From: Diphasiastrum complanatum
Taxonomy: Eukaryota > Streptophyta > Lycopodiopsida > Lycopodiales > Lycopodiaceae
NCBI GenBank assembly: GCA_029204225.1
Contig: CM055098.1
Coordinates: 51,750,209-51,814,208 of the forward strand
Reading direction: 5' to 3'
Length of the DNA: 64,000 nucleotides
The translations under genes and the position numbers were made by a program. Under the pieces are notes generated by a model. The model was not told the DNA's origin. It saw only the letters and a list, made by a program, of their open reading frames with translations, and searched no databases. This document shows, one piece after another, positions 37,736-48,329 of this stretch (position 1 is its first letter; every line of letters begins with the position of its first letter).

Positions 37736-39559
37736 CTAGCCACGCCAGACTGGACAGCCATAAACAGGTAACTTCCACTCAAGCAAGCCATCCAACTCAG
37801 CCGACAGGTTAAAGCCCGTTCCCCAAGAGCTTAACCCATTCACGTTCATGCAAGGAACACTCAGAACCACAAGCCACGATAGATATGGAGACAACCAGTT
37901 CCTGGACCAAATGGTCCCGACAGCATACCGCTGGCGCCACGGACCGAATGGTCCCGATGGCATACCGCTGGCATCCTGGGATACGACCCTCAGCTATGTG
38001 CCAACTTAAAAATTTTGAAGCGGCCTTACAACTAGCACTTTTACCGAACACTGAAACCCAGAAGGTAATCATAGTCAGTTTGAGGAAAATCCCACTTTAT
38101 TGATAAATCGGAAAGGTTACATTTCAAGTGTGTGACCGACCCTAGTCTCATGGGCACTAGCATGCCAAGGCGAGAGCCATGACAACATTCCAGTAAGGGA
38201 GGCTGAGACTTGGTTGGAGCTCGCCCTGAGTCACAACCCGCACTCCCCTATAGTATTGGTGGGATTCGGCACCCCCCCTCATACCAAGCACTCTACCCAG
38301 GCTGGTAAAGCACTTTTTCTCTCTCTAGGATTTTCTTTTTCTAGATTTTATTGATCCCCAAGCTTCCTTTAATCATGCCTAGATCGTGTGAGCTGATTGC
38401 ACATCGATCTGAGCTCTTTGGACTTCGCTAGAATTGATCAAAGATTTTCAGCCATAGGAACTTGGCGTCGGCTGGATTCTGGTCAAAGTGGCGCCGGGAG
38501 CAGCAGGGGCGCTGTTGGCGCCGGGAACAATGCTGGCACCGGAAGTGAAACTTATGAATATAGCTTTACAACATCCACCCCACCTTTATAAAATCTGATG
38601 TCCTCATCAGATGTCAGATTAAAGTAAAGGTGTCTCCCAATTAAAATAACCATACATTTAAGCTACTTGGCACAGTACTCAATTTACTGCCCACTTTTTA
38701 TTAACATTGAAGCTGGCAAACCACAAGTCGGAGGCTCAGCTCTTTGTACTGAAAAGTTACAGAACTTGAAAATATATCTTTGTCTGGGAAAAGCGTAGAT
38801 TTGATATCGCTTTCGTAAAATCCAAGAACCTTATTAACTGGTGACAGAGGCCTTTCTTTGAATTGTTCGCCCCTGTCGCTTCTGACTTTCGACTTTGGAA
38901 CTCCTTTGAGCTCTTGATTTGTCCTTGATGCACTTTGTGTTGAGCTCCCTGAGCTCCAGATTTGATCAATTCCGCACAGGTATCAAGGCTCCCTGAGCCA
39001 AATGATTTATCGTTTGATTGCCCACTTTATGGTCCACTCTGTACCTTGTTGCTTCTGCACCTTGATTTCTCTCCTTGTCCCGGCCTGATCTTGATATTTT
39101 TCCATCTTGGCTCTTTAAGGTAGGCAAAGATTGAGTACTCCACAATGCACCTCTCACTTAGCTTAAAATAGCTCTTTGAATCAGCCCAAATGTAACCATT
39201 GACCTCGTGGAAAGCCAAAGGGTCGCACCAGTTTGATCCGCATCCGAACTATCTCTTCGCGTTTGTTTGAAGCACCATGTCTGTCGCGCAAAACTTGACT
39301 TTCACAATTCTCTCACAGTCAAAACAAGAAGTGTACATCGAGCTTGGCTTCAAGTAGCTGTCTGTGAATCAGACACATGCACCCAGAGTTTGCACTAGTC
39401 CGATCTCAACGCGAACTGTCCCTTAGCGTCCGTTCGAAATACCAAGTCTCTCATGCAAGACTCAACTTTCACAGTTCCTTCATTGAACAGTTGCCTTACA
39501 CGTAACACAAGCCAGCGTACTCATATGTTTCCTCATCATTGCTGGTCCAGAGAAAGCCT

Positions 39560-39855
39560 ATAACAAGCTTTCCTTTCCACAACAAAAACTTGTCAACTTA
39601 TTAGGTCCAAAGTTCGCCAGTCTCCTCGTGTGAGTATGGCTAGGTCACCTTGAATTTGCCCCCCTTTTTGATCAACTTTCATTCAAAATTTGCCCCAAGA
39701 GAGAGAGGTGTGTGATAGTTCCCCGCCACCTATAAAATCAGCTGATCGGACTTAGAGTAGAGTTCTTCGGACAAAAAGCCTTTCCAACACTTTGCTTCCC
39801 ATCTGCTAGAATTATGGCTCGATCCAACTTGTTGCCAATCTCTGAAGAGGATCCT
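39560..39855. repeat. Second copy of the 295-bp segment
   Basis: Direct repeat of 37442-37735, inside the minus-strand non-autonomous element. It includes TATAAAATCAGCTGATCGG at about 39732. Confidence 0.75.
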
Positions 39856-40299
39856 AGTCTTTCCCCTTTGAGGAAAAACCCAACTGATACTGCATATCAC
39901 CCATGCTCAGTGAGTTTCAGTTCCGAAAGTGGCCGTCCCAAAATGAAGACCAACTGCTCCAAAGAAAATCTCCCCTGAAATTGCCCTTTCCAACTTTTGA
40001 CTTCCTGCTTGCGTCTTGGTGAGCGTTGTCGCAAATGAAACTAACCCAAGAAACAGGCTAGCCATCCATCCTTTGCAAACATTGAGTCGTTTCGTTGTCG
40101 TTCACGTGCGAGTACTTGAACTACAAATCCATCCCACAGATTCTGTAGTCCGCTTTGTTTGATGGTATCAGCCTTCAAAAGAAAGGTTCCTTCTTGAGCC
40201 ATTAGCTCCTTGTATCACAAGCAATCATGCAAACCAGACAAAGCACGAGTACTAAGACTCACCACGAATACATACAAGTAAGACACTCACGCAGGTTTA

Positions 40300-40877
40300 C
40301 TAACAAGTAACAAAGACAAGGTCCCCCTTAGAGATGGTCCTGCCAACGGACCTTTGCTTGGCCACGCCCATACAAATCGATCACAGAATCAGCCCACATA
40401 GGACACCCCTCCAACTATCCGAGCACATTGCCTCAGTCACGCCCCACCACTTTTTGGTCGATAGCCCTTATAGCTAAACGATCGGCAGCTATCCCGGACC
40501 GGCAGCTAACCACCCGTGCTTTACACCCGAATTCGAGCAGCATCTTTGTATCAATGGTTAACCCGTACAATTCGAATATGTCGCCCCGCACCTCACAAGG
40601 TACAGACCGTGCTTTCACCTACCTAGACAGCACTTTGCCTCATCCGTCCTACGTGCAGACAGCGCCAGGCCCGAACCGCGAGAACTGACCGTGCTTACAC
40701 CTCGAGGGCAACACTTTGACTCATCAAGTCCCCCGTTCTGCCGACCACCCCGACCGTGGACGCACCCGTGCTTACAATGTGGGCATCACCTTGCACAACA
40801 GTTGTCTTGATGAACCTCAAACAATGGCCATTTCCGTGAGATCCGCATAGCTGACCGGCCAGTCGGCTCTGATACCA
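40300..40877 (-). promoter_or_regulatory. Leader with hairpin repeats and primer-binding site, minus-strand element
   Basis: The complement of this region aligns with the chromovirus leader: primer-binding site TGGTATCAGAGCCGACTGGC, then GGTGATGCCCACATTGTAAG, AGTGTTGCCCTCGAGGTG and AGTGCTGTCTAGG...AAGCACGG. The order of repeats is the same as at 29.4-29.9 kb. Confidence 0.65.
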
Positions 40878-41929
40878 CATGTAGCGCAGGCATCCCAAAG
40901 GGAGCCGGGAACCACGACTTAGCTTCCCAGCCTTCAACTCTTGCCATCCAAACTCACTTGACATACAAGCAGCCAACTCGCCAACAACGATCAGACTTAA
41001 CCAACTTGAAGTTTCAAAAACCAACATTGAGATCCAACCTGGTGCCATGCCAAATCGGGGGTCCCGATGTGAGTGACTTCCATCCAAGCAAGCCGCCCGA
41101 CATACATCAAACTTAACCAACTCGAAGCTTCGTTACAAACGAGTAACATCCATTCCAAGCAAGCGGTCTGACTTACATCAGACTTAACCAACTGAAAGCT
41201 TCGTCACGAGCGCTGGAAGCCAACCTGGCACCACGCCAGACTGGATAGCCATAAACAGGTAACTTCCACCCAAGCAAGCCATCCAACTCAGCTGACAGGT
41301 TAGAGCTCGTTCCTTAAGAGCTTAACCCATTCACGTTCATGCAAGGAACACTCAGAACCACAAGCCGCGACAAATATGGAGACAACCAGTTCCTGGACCA
41401 AATGGTCCCGACAACATACCCCTGGCGCCAGAGACCGAATGGTCCCGACCGCATACTGTTGGCATCCCGGGATACGACCCTCAACTCTGTGCCAACTTAA
41501 AAATTTTGAAGCGGCCTTACAACTGGCGCTTTTACCGAACACTGAAACCCAGAAGGTAATGAAAGTCAGTTTGAGGAAAATCCCACTTTATTGATAAATC
41601 TAAGAAGGTTACATTTCAAATGTGTGACCGACCCTAGTCTCTGGGGCGCTAGCATGCCAAGGCGAGAGCCATGACAACATTCCAGCAAAGGAGGCTGAGA
41701 CTTGGTTGGAGCTCGCCCTGAGTCGCACCCCGGACACCCCTATAGTATTGGTGGGATTCAGCACCCCTCTCATACCAAGCACTCTACCCAAGCTGGTAAA
41801 GCACATTTTTCTCTCTCTAAAATTTTCTCATTCTAGAAAGTCATTTTCTCTCTCTAAATTTTATTCCTTTTGCACTTTCTTGAGCTGTTCAATATATACG
41901 TCCGTCCACTGTGTCACTTACATATAACT

Positions 41930-42110
41930 TATAAGCTCTGGCTTATGCGCCGTTTTTCTCAATTACAGAGAGATCTTAAAGACTCAATGTTCCTATGGGC
42001 TGGTGATCCATCTCGTGGTTATTGCACTAAAGCTCAAAAGTTGTGCTGGCTCCGGTAGTTGAGGGTTTCATACTTTGAGTAGCGTACTTTTTTTTTTTGG
42101 GCTTGTGAGT
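41930..42110 (+). mobile_element. Possible LINE RT C-terminal remnant
   Basis: RRFSQLQRDLKDSMFLWAGD followed by a W/C-containing stretch recalls the region after the RT palm in plant L1-type LINEs (F-x-W-G ... C-x-P). Short and weak, with stop codons close by. Confidence 0.3.
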
Positions 42111-42532
42111 TGAATCGCTTTGCCTGCTTTGGTGCTTGGGAAGATGATAATCTTTCTAAACCTTTCTAAAAAAATAAGTTTTTTATTATCTTGCAATAGC
42201 ACGGCTTCCTACCTTTTGATATGCGTGTGTTTGCTACAAGAATATAACACACCTACTTGTTACAAGAACATGTACAAATTGAAAGTATATTTTGTCTTTA
42301 AACTTTGAATATTTCAAAATTTCTCAAAGTAAGAAGCCACATTTCTGTAGCTTTCAGCGGCACTACTTCAAAAAAGATACTAAGAGAACAGCAGCACGTA
42401 TCGACTCTCTGAACATTTTTTGAAAGCCATCTTTCGCACATGTATGCTAACTAAATTGCTAGTACCGCAAAGAAATTCTCTTCATTCTATAATTTGAAGA
42501 TGGGATCAAACGTCCCAAAGCGGTTAAAGCTC
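42111..42532. other. 3' flank of the HSP21-like gene; no other gene
   Basis: AT-rich and without coding support. The part next to 42532 is probably the 3' untranslated region of the minus-strand heat-shock gene. Confidence 0.5.
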
Positions 42533-43368
42533 TTAAGAAATTTCAATATCGACAGTCTTTCTTTCTTCTTTGAGTTTAGGAATTCTGATGTATAATACAC
42601 CATCTTTCAGCTCTGCCTTGATATGGTCTGTCTGAATATATTTTGGGAGAGCTAATACATAACTGTATTTTCCATAGCTTCTTGAAGCCCATTTATCTTC
42701 CTCTTTTTCCTCAATTTGCTTCTCGCCTTTCACAACAAGAGAATTGTCCTCCACGTATACCTCCACGTCCTCTTTTGTCAAACCAGGCATGTCAATTCGC
42801 AAGCTAAATGACTCTTCATCTTCTAGGACATCCCAAGGAGTTCGCCTATCTCTATTGCCACCGCTTCGGCTTGAAATAGTGGGACTATCGTCTAGAAAAT
42901 TATCCATTAGATTTAACATTTGCACCAGACTGCTTGAAGGAGTAGCGAATGGATCCCAAAGATCTGTCACAAAAGCAACAAAGAACATCGACATTGTGAG
43001 CTCATACAGCGGCTAATGAAATAGGTTGAAAGACTTCCAGAGTGTAGCAATTTTAATGCTCAGAGTTAGTTGCAGTGAGTATCTGAGTATAACTTACCAA
43101 AGGCCCTGAATGGGGAAATATCTCGCTTGCCTTGGCTCTTCGACGGGGTAGGCGTTCCATTCTGCCTCTTTTCAACTGCCGCGCGTTCGTCCCCATTCTC
43201 TTTAGCCAAAGCCGTTGTTCTCACTGCAATTGGCTTTCCATTGGACCGCAGCACACCAGCCTTGGGGGTGGTGCAGACTGTGCCCCGAAAGAAAGAAGCC
43301 TGGGAATCAGCAGTATTAGCTGCTGCCATTGCTGTTGAAACGCCCAAATTCATCAAAGCAGTAGCCAT
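42533..43368 (-). CDS. HSP21: Small heat-shock protein, organelle-targeted (chloroplast HSP21-like), two exons
   Basis: Exon 1 is 43368-43098 and exon 2 is 42963-42533, with a 134-bp GT-AG intron (donor GTAAGTT, acceptor TGTGACAG). The spliced length of 702 bp gives 233 residues in one frame. Residues 1-60 are Ser/Ala/Thr-rich and poor in acids (MATALMNLGVSTAMAAANTA), like a transit peptide. Then comes an amphipathic methionine-containing stretch LVQMLNLMDNFLDD, as in plastid HSP21. The alpha-crystallin domain spans about 125-233: PWDVLEDEESFSLRIDMPGL, VEVYVEDNSLVVKGE, and the closing AELKDGVLYIRIPKLKEERK. The family forms oligomers that hold unfolding proteins during heat stress. The ERKTVDIEIS end favours the plastid over the mitochondrial class, but targeting is inferred. 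No defects seen. Confidence 0.93.
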
Positions 43369-43558
43369 TCTGGTTATTGCTCTCTAAACGATGCTCTCAA
43401 GCGATAGCTTTCAAGTGTGTCAACAACAACACTCTCAATTGAGCTACCACAACGCGAACAGGCAAACAAACTGCTATATCGATCTTTCACTCTCACACAA
43501 ACAGCTTGAGTACAAGCCCGAATTGCATGCCGATGAAAGACGATCGCGCTTTGGTGGT

Positions 43559-43567
43559 GCTATATAG
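43559..43567 (-). promoter_or_regulatory. TATA box of the heat-shock gene
   Basis: On the minus strand the sequence reads CTATATAGC, about 190 bp upstream of the start codon. This leaves room for a 5' untranslated region of about 160 bp. Confidence 0.6.
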
Positions 43568-43672
43568 AAGAAGAGGAGAGTGCAGGATCGAGCGCACGCA
43601 AGCTGACGAGGAAGATGCTGGAAGGCACTAGAAGAAGCTATACAGAAGGGTGTGGGTGTGGTAGAGTACTCC

Positions 43673-43686
43673 CGAAAATTCTAGAG
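43673..43686 (-). promoter_or_regulatory. Heat-shock element
   Basis: The plus strand reads cGAAAATTCtaGAg: a perfect nGAAnnTTCn pair with a partial third unit, the binding pattern of heat-shock factor trimers. It lies about 110 bp upstream of the TATA box. Weaker GAA units (GGAAGGCACTAGAAGAAG) lie between them at about 43619-43637. This is what one expects of a heat-induced sHSP gene. Confidence 0.65.
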
Positions 43687-43689
43687 CCA

Positions 43690-44590
43690 AAAAGGGAAAC
43701 CAACGAAGATTGGATAAGCTCATACAACTGCCCTCAAGTTTTGAATGGTCCTCCACTTTTATGTCAGTCTTGTGGGCTACTCCCCCTCGGAGGCTCTTCC
43801 AACTTGGGAGGTGCAGGGTGATGGAGGGGCCCGCCTGAGGCCCCCACCTAGGAAGGCCCGAGAGCAGGGACCTTTTGTTGCATAATGAAGATATTCTTTT
43901 TCCAAGTTTTTTATGCATTTTTGGCCTTGCTGTAGGAAGGGGCTTATTGTTTTCAGGATTGCTTTTCACCTGCTTGCGATCTTTTTATTTCTTTTTTTGC
44001 ATTTTGAAATATTTGTATATATTTTTTGGGACTTCATAATTTGCCACATTGTTAATCTGATAACAATTCCCATAACATAGAAAAAGTAGCAGATTGTGAA
44101 AATATGGGTAGTGATTGCATGGTCACCAATATCAGCAAGGTGAGGGGAAACCTAAAGTTGTCCCAGTCGTGAGCTCACAATGCATTCACAATCCACCCAC
44201 CAGTTTTAATTAGAGGAAGAAGTTATGTGTCACGTTTCTTACACAATAGTAGTTTGTGGTGATCACACCTCTCGCTCCTTGTTTCTTGTCAGTATAATCA
44301 TGTGAATGGATCCCATCGTTATTGATCTATACAAAAACCGAAAATTAGTTAGATTCATTCAAATTACTTTACATGTCTCCTATCTTTCGTCAGCTGCAAC
44401 TTCCTTCTGATGACATATTCAAGGACATCTTTTGTACTTGGATAGTGCAAGGATAGTTTTCAAGGTACTATTGAATTTTGTCTACAATATTGTGTCACGG
44501 TGAGAACAAGAATTTTTTTATATTATGAATGGTGATGCAAAGAGAAAGACTAGGAGTTATACCAGTATATCAAGACCACTGTAATGCAGT
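43690..44590. other. No gene seen
   Basis: Upstream flank of the heat-shock gene and AT-rich spacer. The open frame at 43628-43969 on the minus strand has no recognisable motif and overlaps the promoter. Confidence 0.45.
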
Positions 44591-44591
44591 T

Positions 44592-44810
44592 TTAGCCAAG
44601 CACTGAAATCTTCACAAATTCTAAATCTGTGCCTTCAAGTTGATAAAAATCAACATGTTGCAGGCCTTTTGCTTTGAGCAAGTTTATTGCAGATTGACCT
44701 CGTCTTTCATTTCTTGTTGTCAGAAGGGTTGTTACTCCAGTTTGGGCAAGTTGGTGTTCTATCTCCAGGCCAATGCCTTTGTTCGCACCGGTGACCACTG
44801 CAACTATATC
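44592..44810 (-). pseudogene. Short-chain dehydrogenase/reductase, N-terminal fragment
   Basis: Translated on the minus strand it reads DIVAVVTGANKGIGLEIEHQ, then VTTLLTTRNERRGQSAINLL and KGLQHVDFYQLEGTD. This is the first beta-alpha-beta unit of the classical SDR fold with the TGxxxGIG cofactor loop and an R after the second strand, which favours NADP(H). The TGANKGIG form is typical of plant carbonyl reductase-like SDRs (menthol dehydrogenase/salutaridine reductase group). Only about 70 of roughly 300 residues are present; no YxxxK catalytic part is found nearby, and a stop codon stands just before the first strand. It is either an isolated exon or, more likely, a broken relic. Confidence 0.7.
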
Positions 44811-45943
44811 TTTTCACCACCGTGTGCTTCTTCTATAGGCCAAAAACATATTCAAATATCATAACTTGGGAATTATGCACTAAAACAACTCACAAGATAC
44901 TTAATCAGTAGAAGGCTAATTACATAAACAGAATTCAACAATCTCGATTCTGATCCAAAAGAGGAAAATGCATTTCCATTGCTGAAACTAGTTCAACGCT
45001 TTGTGTGTGGAAAAGGAAGAAGTAATCTAGCTAATTTATATCTTGAAGAAATTTGCTATAGTACTCCGCGCATAAGACCTCGAAGAGCTTTACAGATTCC
45101 ATTTAATCTTTTATGTTGCTATTCATCATAACTATCGAGCAAACGACTTGTCAATGTTGTTGGCCATAATTCTGCGCAGTCGATTACCAAACAATCAAAC
45201 GACGAAGTTGTACGTAGCTAGCTTATAACTTCTGCTTGTGGTGGAGAGCTGTTGCTTAGTGCTTAGCTGCTGCTCAAATCACAATGCTTTAGCTTACTCT
45301 CAGCAGCTATGCTTCAAGGACTATGTAAAGGATTTGAATAGCACTATGAGGTAAGTCCTCAAGCCTCAACATATTAACAACCTTCTTTTGAGCTTCTGAG
45401 AGAAACAACAGAGTTACTTTCTCTTTAGGAGAGCATTGTAGGGTGTAATTTTTAAAGTTCTATCAGTGCTGCTATAGAGTGAGGCTTGATATAGATAGAG
45501 AGAAAATATGCGACCAGCAAGTCCTTGCATTGTTTTGATGCACTTGTAATTGCAACCATCAATACAGGCTCTTCTCATAAACCACACGATAAAACTGAAG
45601 ATAAGTCGCTTGCTTTTACTTTGTTCGCTGATTGTGGATTGATCAAGGCTAAGTTCAGTTTGAAGACTGTCTAGATTCAAGCGTTCTTGAGAAAAGATAC
45701 TTGTCTGATCAGACAAGCTTGTGGCCTTGGAATCTTTGTCTATGTCTGAAGACTTCATGCTTGACTGTGATAGAATGGTGGATCGAGAATCTAAACTTAA
45801 ATGTGACACGAGATTGTCTTGTACACTGATAGAGAGGGCATTCTGAGAATTTGAGATCAACTTCAGAAATTGCTAGTCGAAGTTCATGCCTGCTACCATT
45901 TCCATGATTAGGACCTGATAATGGTGCAACAATTTTTGGATTA
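44811..45943. other. Spacer; one open frame of unknown worth on the minus strand (45414-45860)
   Basis: The 148-residue frame 45860-45414 is Ser-rich in its first half and Cys-containing in the second; no domain is recognised and it shows no AP2 motif. It lies directly behind the AINTEGUMENTA-like fragment in the same direction and could be decayed sequence of that gene or chance. The rest is AT-rich. Confidence 0.3.
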
Positions 45944-46614
45944 TGAAGCGGGGCTCATCGATAAGGCCAAAGATTGCAGATTAGCAATGGTGGTACCATC
46001 ATTCTTGGAGTTGCTGGAAGACGTATTGCCATTCTGTGCATGGTTCTGATGCTGGCGCAACCACATTTTCAACGTTGATATCCCAATCATGCTCCCATTT
46101 TCGGTAACAACTTGAGCACAAGATCACGAAGAAACTTACAGTCCGAGAGTAAATTCTGGGCATTGATGGCGTAAGTGATTATTCGCGATCTCCGAATAGA
46201 CGTTCTCTTCTCGTTGCTGAGAATGACTGTAACGACACTTATAAACGGTACCTGTCATGTGCAGGTCTAGATGAAAGACTATTTACACATTCCTGAATGG
46301 ATAAAGTCGTGTTACATTTGTCTCCGAGCTATGTCTACATAGATCGGTATGACTGTGACTACCAGCTCCGTAAAAGAATGCACATCTCTATCTACATAAC
46401 TACCTCCCAGCGATACATCACCCAGAAAATCTTCTAGCTTTGGCACTTCAGGAGGTTCTTTCTTAGCGTGCACCAACGCATACTGCGAGGCAGCACAATT
46501 CCCTTCATTGTTGCGCTTGGGTCTCGAATATGCTACAACAAGCATGTGCATTGTAGTGCCCAGTCCTCTCGTCGGTCCTGTCGTAGTGTCGCATATAGAA
46601 AAGTAGTAAGACAC
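45944..46614 (-). pseudogene. AINTEGUMENTA-LIKE/BABY BOOM N-terminal fragment without AP2 domains
   Basis: Three family landmarks occur in the right order on the minus strand. EVPKLEDFLGDVSLGG (about 46402-46449, frame 46614-46312) matches the PKLEDFLGG motif of AIL/PLT/BBM proteins. SMIGISTLKMWLRQHQ (from about 46092) matches the GLSMIKTWLRNQ motif. IANLQSLALSMSPAS (ending about 45946) matches the LSLSMS motif. These lie in two different frames separated by about 220 bp of non-matching sequence with stop codons, which could be an intron or decay. The two AP2 DNA-binding repeats that should follow were not found down to 45.3 kb. In the family these proteins activate meristem and embryo genes in the nucleus; this piece alone could not bind DNA. 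Confidence 0.65.
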
Positions 46615-47519
46615 AAATCACGTCTATTTTTGTTACACCACTGTCGTTTTCAGCAAACAAACTACAATCTAACTGCTTTAGATAACTTATTAGAATACAA
46701 CATACCAGAACTGATAGTTCTTAAATATAGAGACAATATTGGATATGCTTGCAGAGAATGGTGATTTCTTCAACTAATCAACCATGGAGTACCCCTCAGG
46801 CTAATTGAGAGGTTAATAGAACTACCAATCATTTTTTTTAATCTGCCAGCAGCAGAAAAGGAGAACACGCTAGAACGAGTCCACTGGGTAGAAACACTCA
46901 CGACTTGCGTAGAAGACATCGCTTCAAATGTAGAAGACATCGTAAGGCTTGAGATGTTTGCCATTTTTTCTACATGGGGAGTAAGATTTTTATTCATATT
47001 CTAACAAATTATAACAAACGGAGGTTCATATTCCCTTTTATCATGTATTCAAAAATATTACTTTTTTTAAATTGTTAATGTTTGATATAAATCAAAAAAT
47101 AATGTCATTTGTTAATAAAAAGGTAAACTGTTCATTCTTCCTACTCATTATGATTATTATTTTTCATTCTTTATACTCTCGTTTTCATTCTTTGTGAGAT
47201 GAATTTCTTTTTTGTGTGTTCTGATTTCTTGAAAAGAATGAATTCGATTACCTTTTACTAATAGAAGAAGATCAAACAACCGAAAACAGTTTTTCCTGTG
47301 AGGCTATCCCTTTCGATGCAAATAGAAATTAACAGTTCTTTGAAGATGCAATGTACTCTTTGAATCATTGCAGCTATCCCTTTCAAAGCATGTAGTTCAT
47401 AACTGTAATACGTACATACTACAGACTATTGAACAATCAAACGCTGCCTCTATCAAAGAACATTCAGAATTATAGAATAATCAAAAGCTGCCTTTATCAA
47501 AGAATTCGATACAGCGCAT
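46615..47519. other. AT-rich spacer, no gene seen
   Basis: Upstream flank of the AINTEGUMENTA-like fragment. The open frame at 46770-46997 (minus) shows no motif I can defend. Confidence 0.4.
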
Positions 47520-48115
47520 CACAATCAGTGTTAAACTCCTTGCTTTGAGGATCAGACGAGTTTCTTTGCAGTTATAATCAGACAAGTTTCTTTGCTGTGA
47601 GGATCAGCGAACTTCTTGACTGTGTGAAAAAAAAGGTGTGCTAAAGAAGGAATCAGCGCATGTTTTCTGACTGTGTTAAAGAAGGAATGAGCGTTGTCTG
47701 AATCTGTGTAAAAAAAGGTGTGCTAAAGAAGGGATCATACACGTTTTCTGATTGTGTTAAAGAAGGAACCAGCGCACGTTTTCTGACTGTGCTAAAGAAG
47801 GAATCAACGCACTTTTCCTTGCTGTGAGGATCAGAAGCGTTGCTTTGTAGTGTGAGGATCAGCGAGCGTTTCTATGCTGTGATGAAAACTCCTTGCTGTG
47901 AGAATCAGAAGGAATCAGCGAGCGTGAGGATCTGGCTGTGTTGAAAACTCGTTGCTGCTGTGTGGATCAGACGCCTTGAGGATCAGCGAGCATTTGTGCG
48001 AATCAGCGAGCATCTGTGTTGGAAACTCCTTGCTACTGTGTGGATCAGACGCTTTGAGGATCAGCGAGCATCTGTGCTTCGAGGATCAACGAGCATCTGT
48101 GCGGATAAGGAAACA
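47520..48115. repeat. Degenerate minisatellite (GAGGATCAGCGAGC... and CTAAAGAAGGAATCAGCGC...)
   Basis: Two interleaved unit types. In the left half, GTGTGCTAAAGAAGGAATCA-type units end in GTTTTCTGACTGTG. In the right half, GAGGATCAGCGAGCATCTGTG-type units alternate with AAACTCCTTGCTGTG. Core words GGATCAG, CAGCGAGC and TTGCTGTG recur many times over about 600 bp at irregular spacing. Confidence 0.75.
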
Positions 48116-48329
48116 ACCTTGCTTGACCCACTACCACGGTTTTGAAGAAGGCTTAAAGTGGGATTTTGAAATGCCGTATCCAAATCCCAGTTACAAATAG
48201 TTAACGGAATATAACGAGAAACGATATCTTTGGATATTTTAAATACGTTATAATAGAAATTATTTTTATTTTCAATGGATGATTGCAAGTGTTCAGAGTA
48301 TGGATCAAAATGCAATTCAACCCAAAATG

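Larger units (their letters stand above)
37736..41870 (-). mobile_element. Non-autonomous LTR element on the minus strand
   Basis: Read on the minus strand: left LTR 41870-40878 (outer part lost, inner end GCGCTACA), primer-binding site TGGTATCAGAGCC at about 40863-40875, leader down to about 40.3 kb, an internal region without pol or gag, a polypurine tract AAAGGTGGGGTGGATG (about 38569-38584), and right LTR 38566-37736 starting TGTAAAGC. No protein family is recognised in the roughly 2.3 kb inside, so it would depend on enzymes of a helper. Its leader carries the same hairpin repeats as the chromovirus at 28.5-36.6 kb. It has clear truncations at the ends of both LTRs. Confidence 0.7.

Noticed and set aside
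42744-43387. Plus-strand frames over the HSP21 gene
   Set aside because: Antisense shadows; the minus strand has the alpha-crystallin domain, splice sites and promoter.
47520-48115. CRISPR-like array
   Set aside because: Units vary in length and sequence, there are no uniform spacers, and the genome is eukaryotic.
47952-48200. Open frame MLLCGSDALRISEHLCES and overlapping ones
   Set aside because: Translation of the minisatellite; the repeated peptide simply mirrors the DNA repeat.
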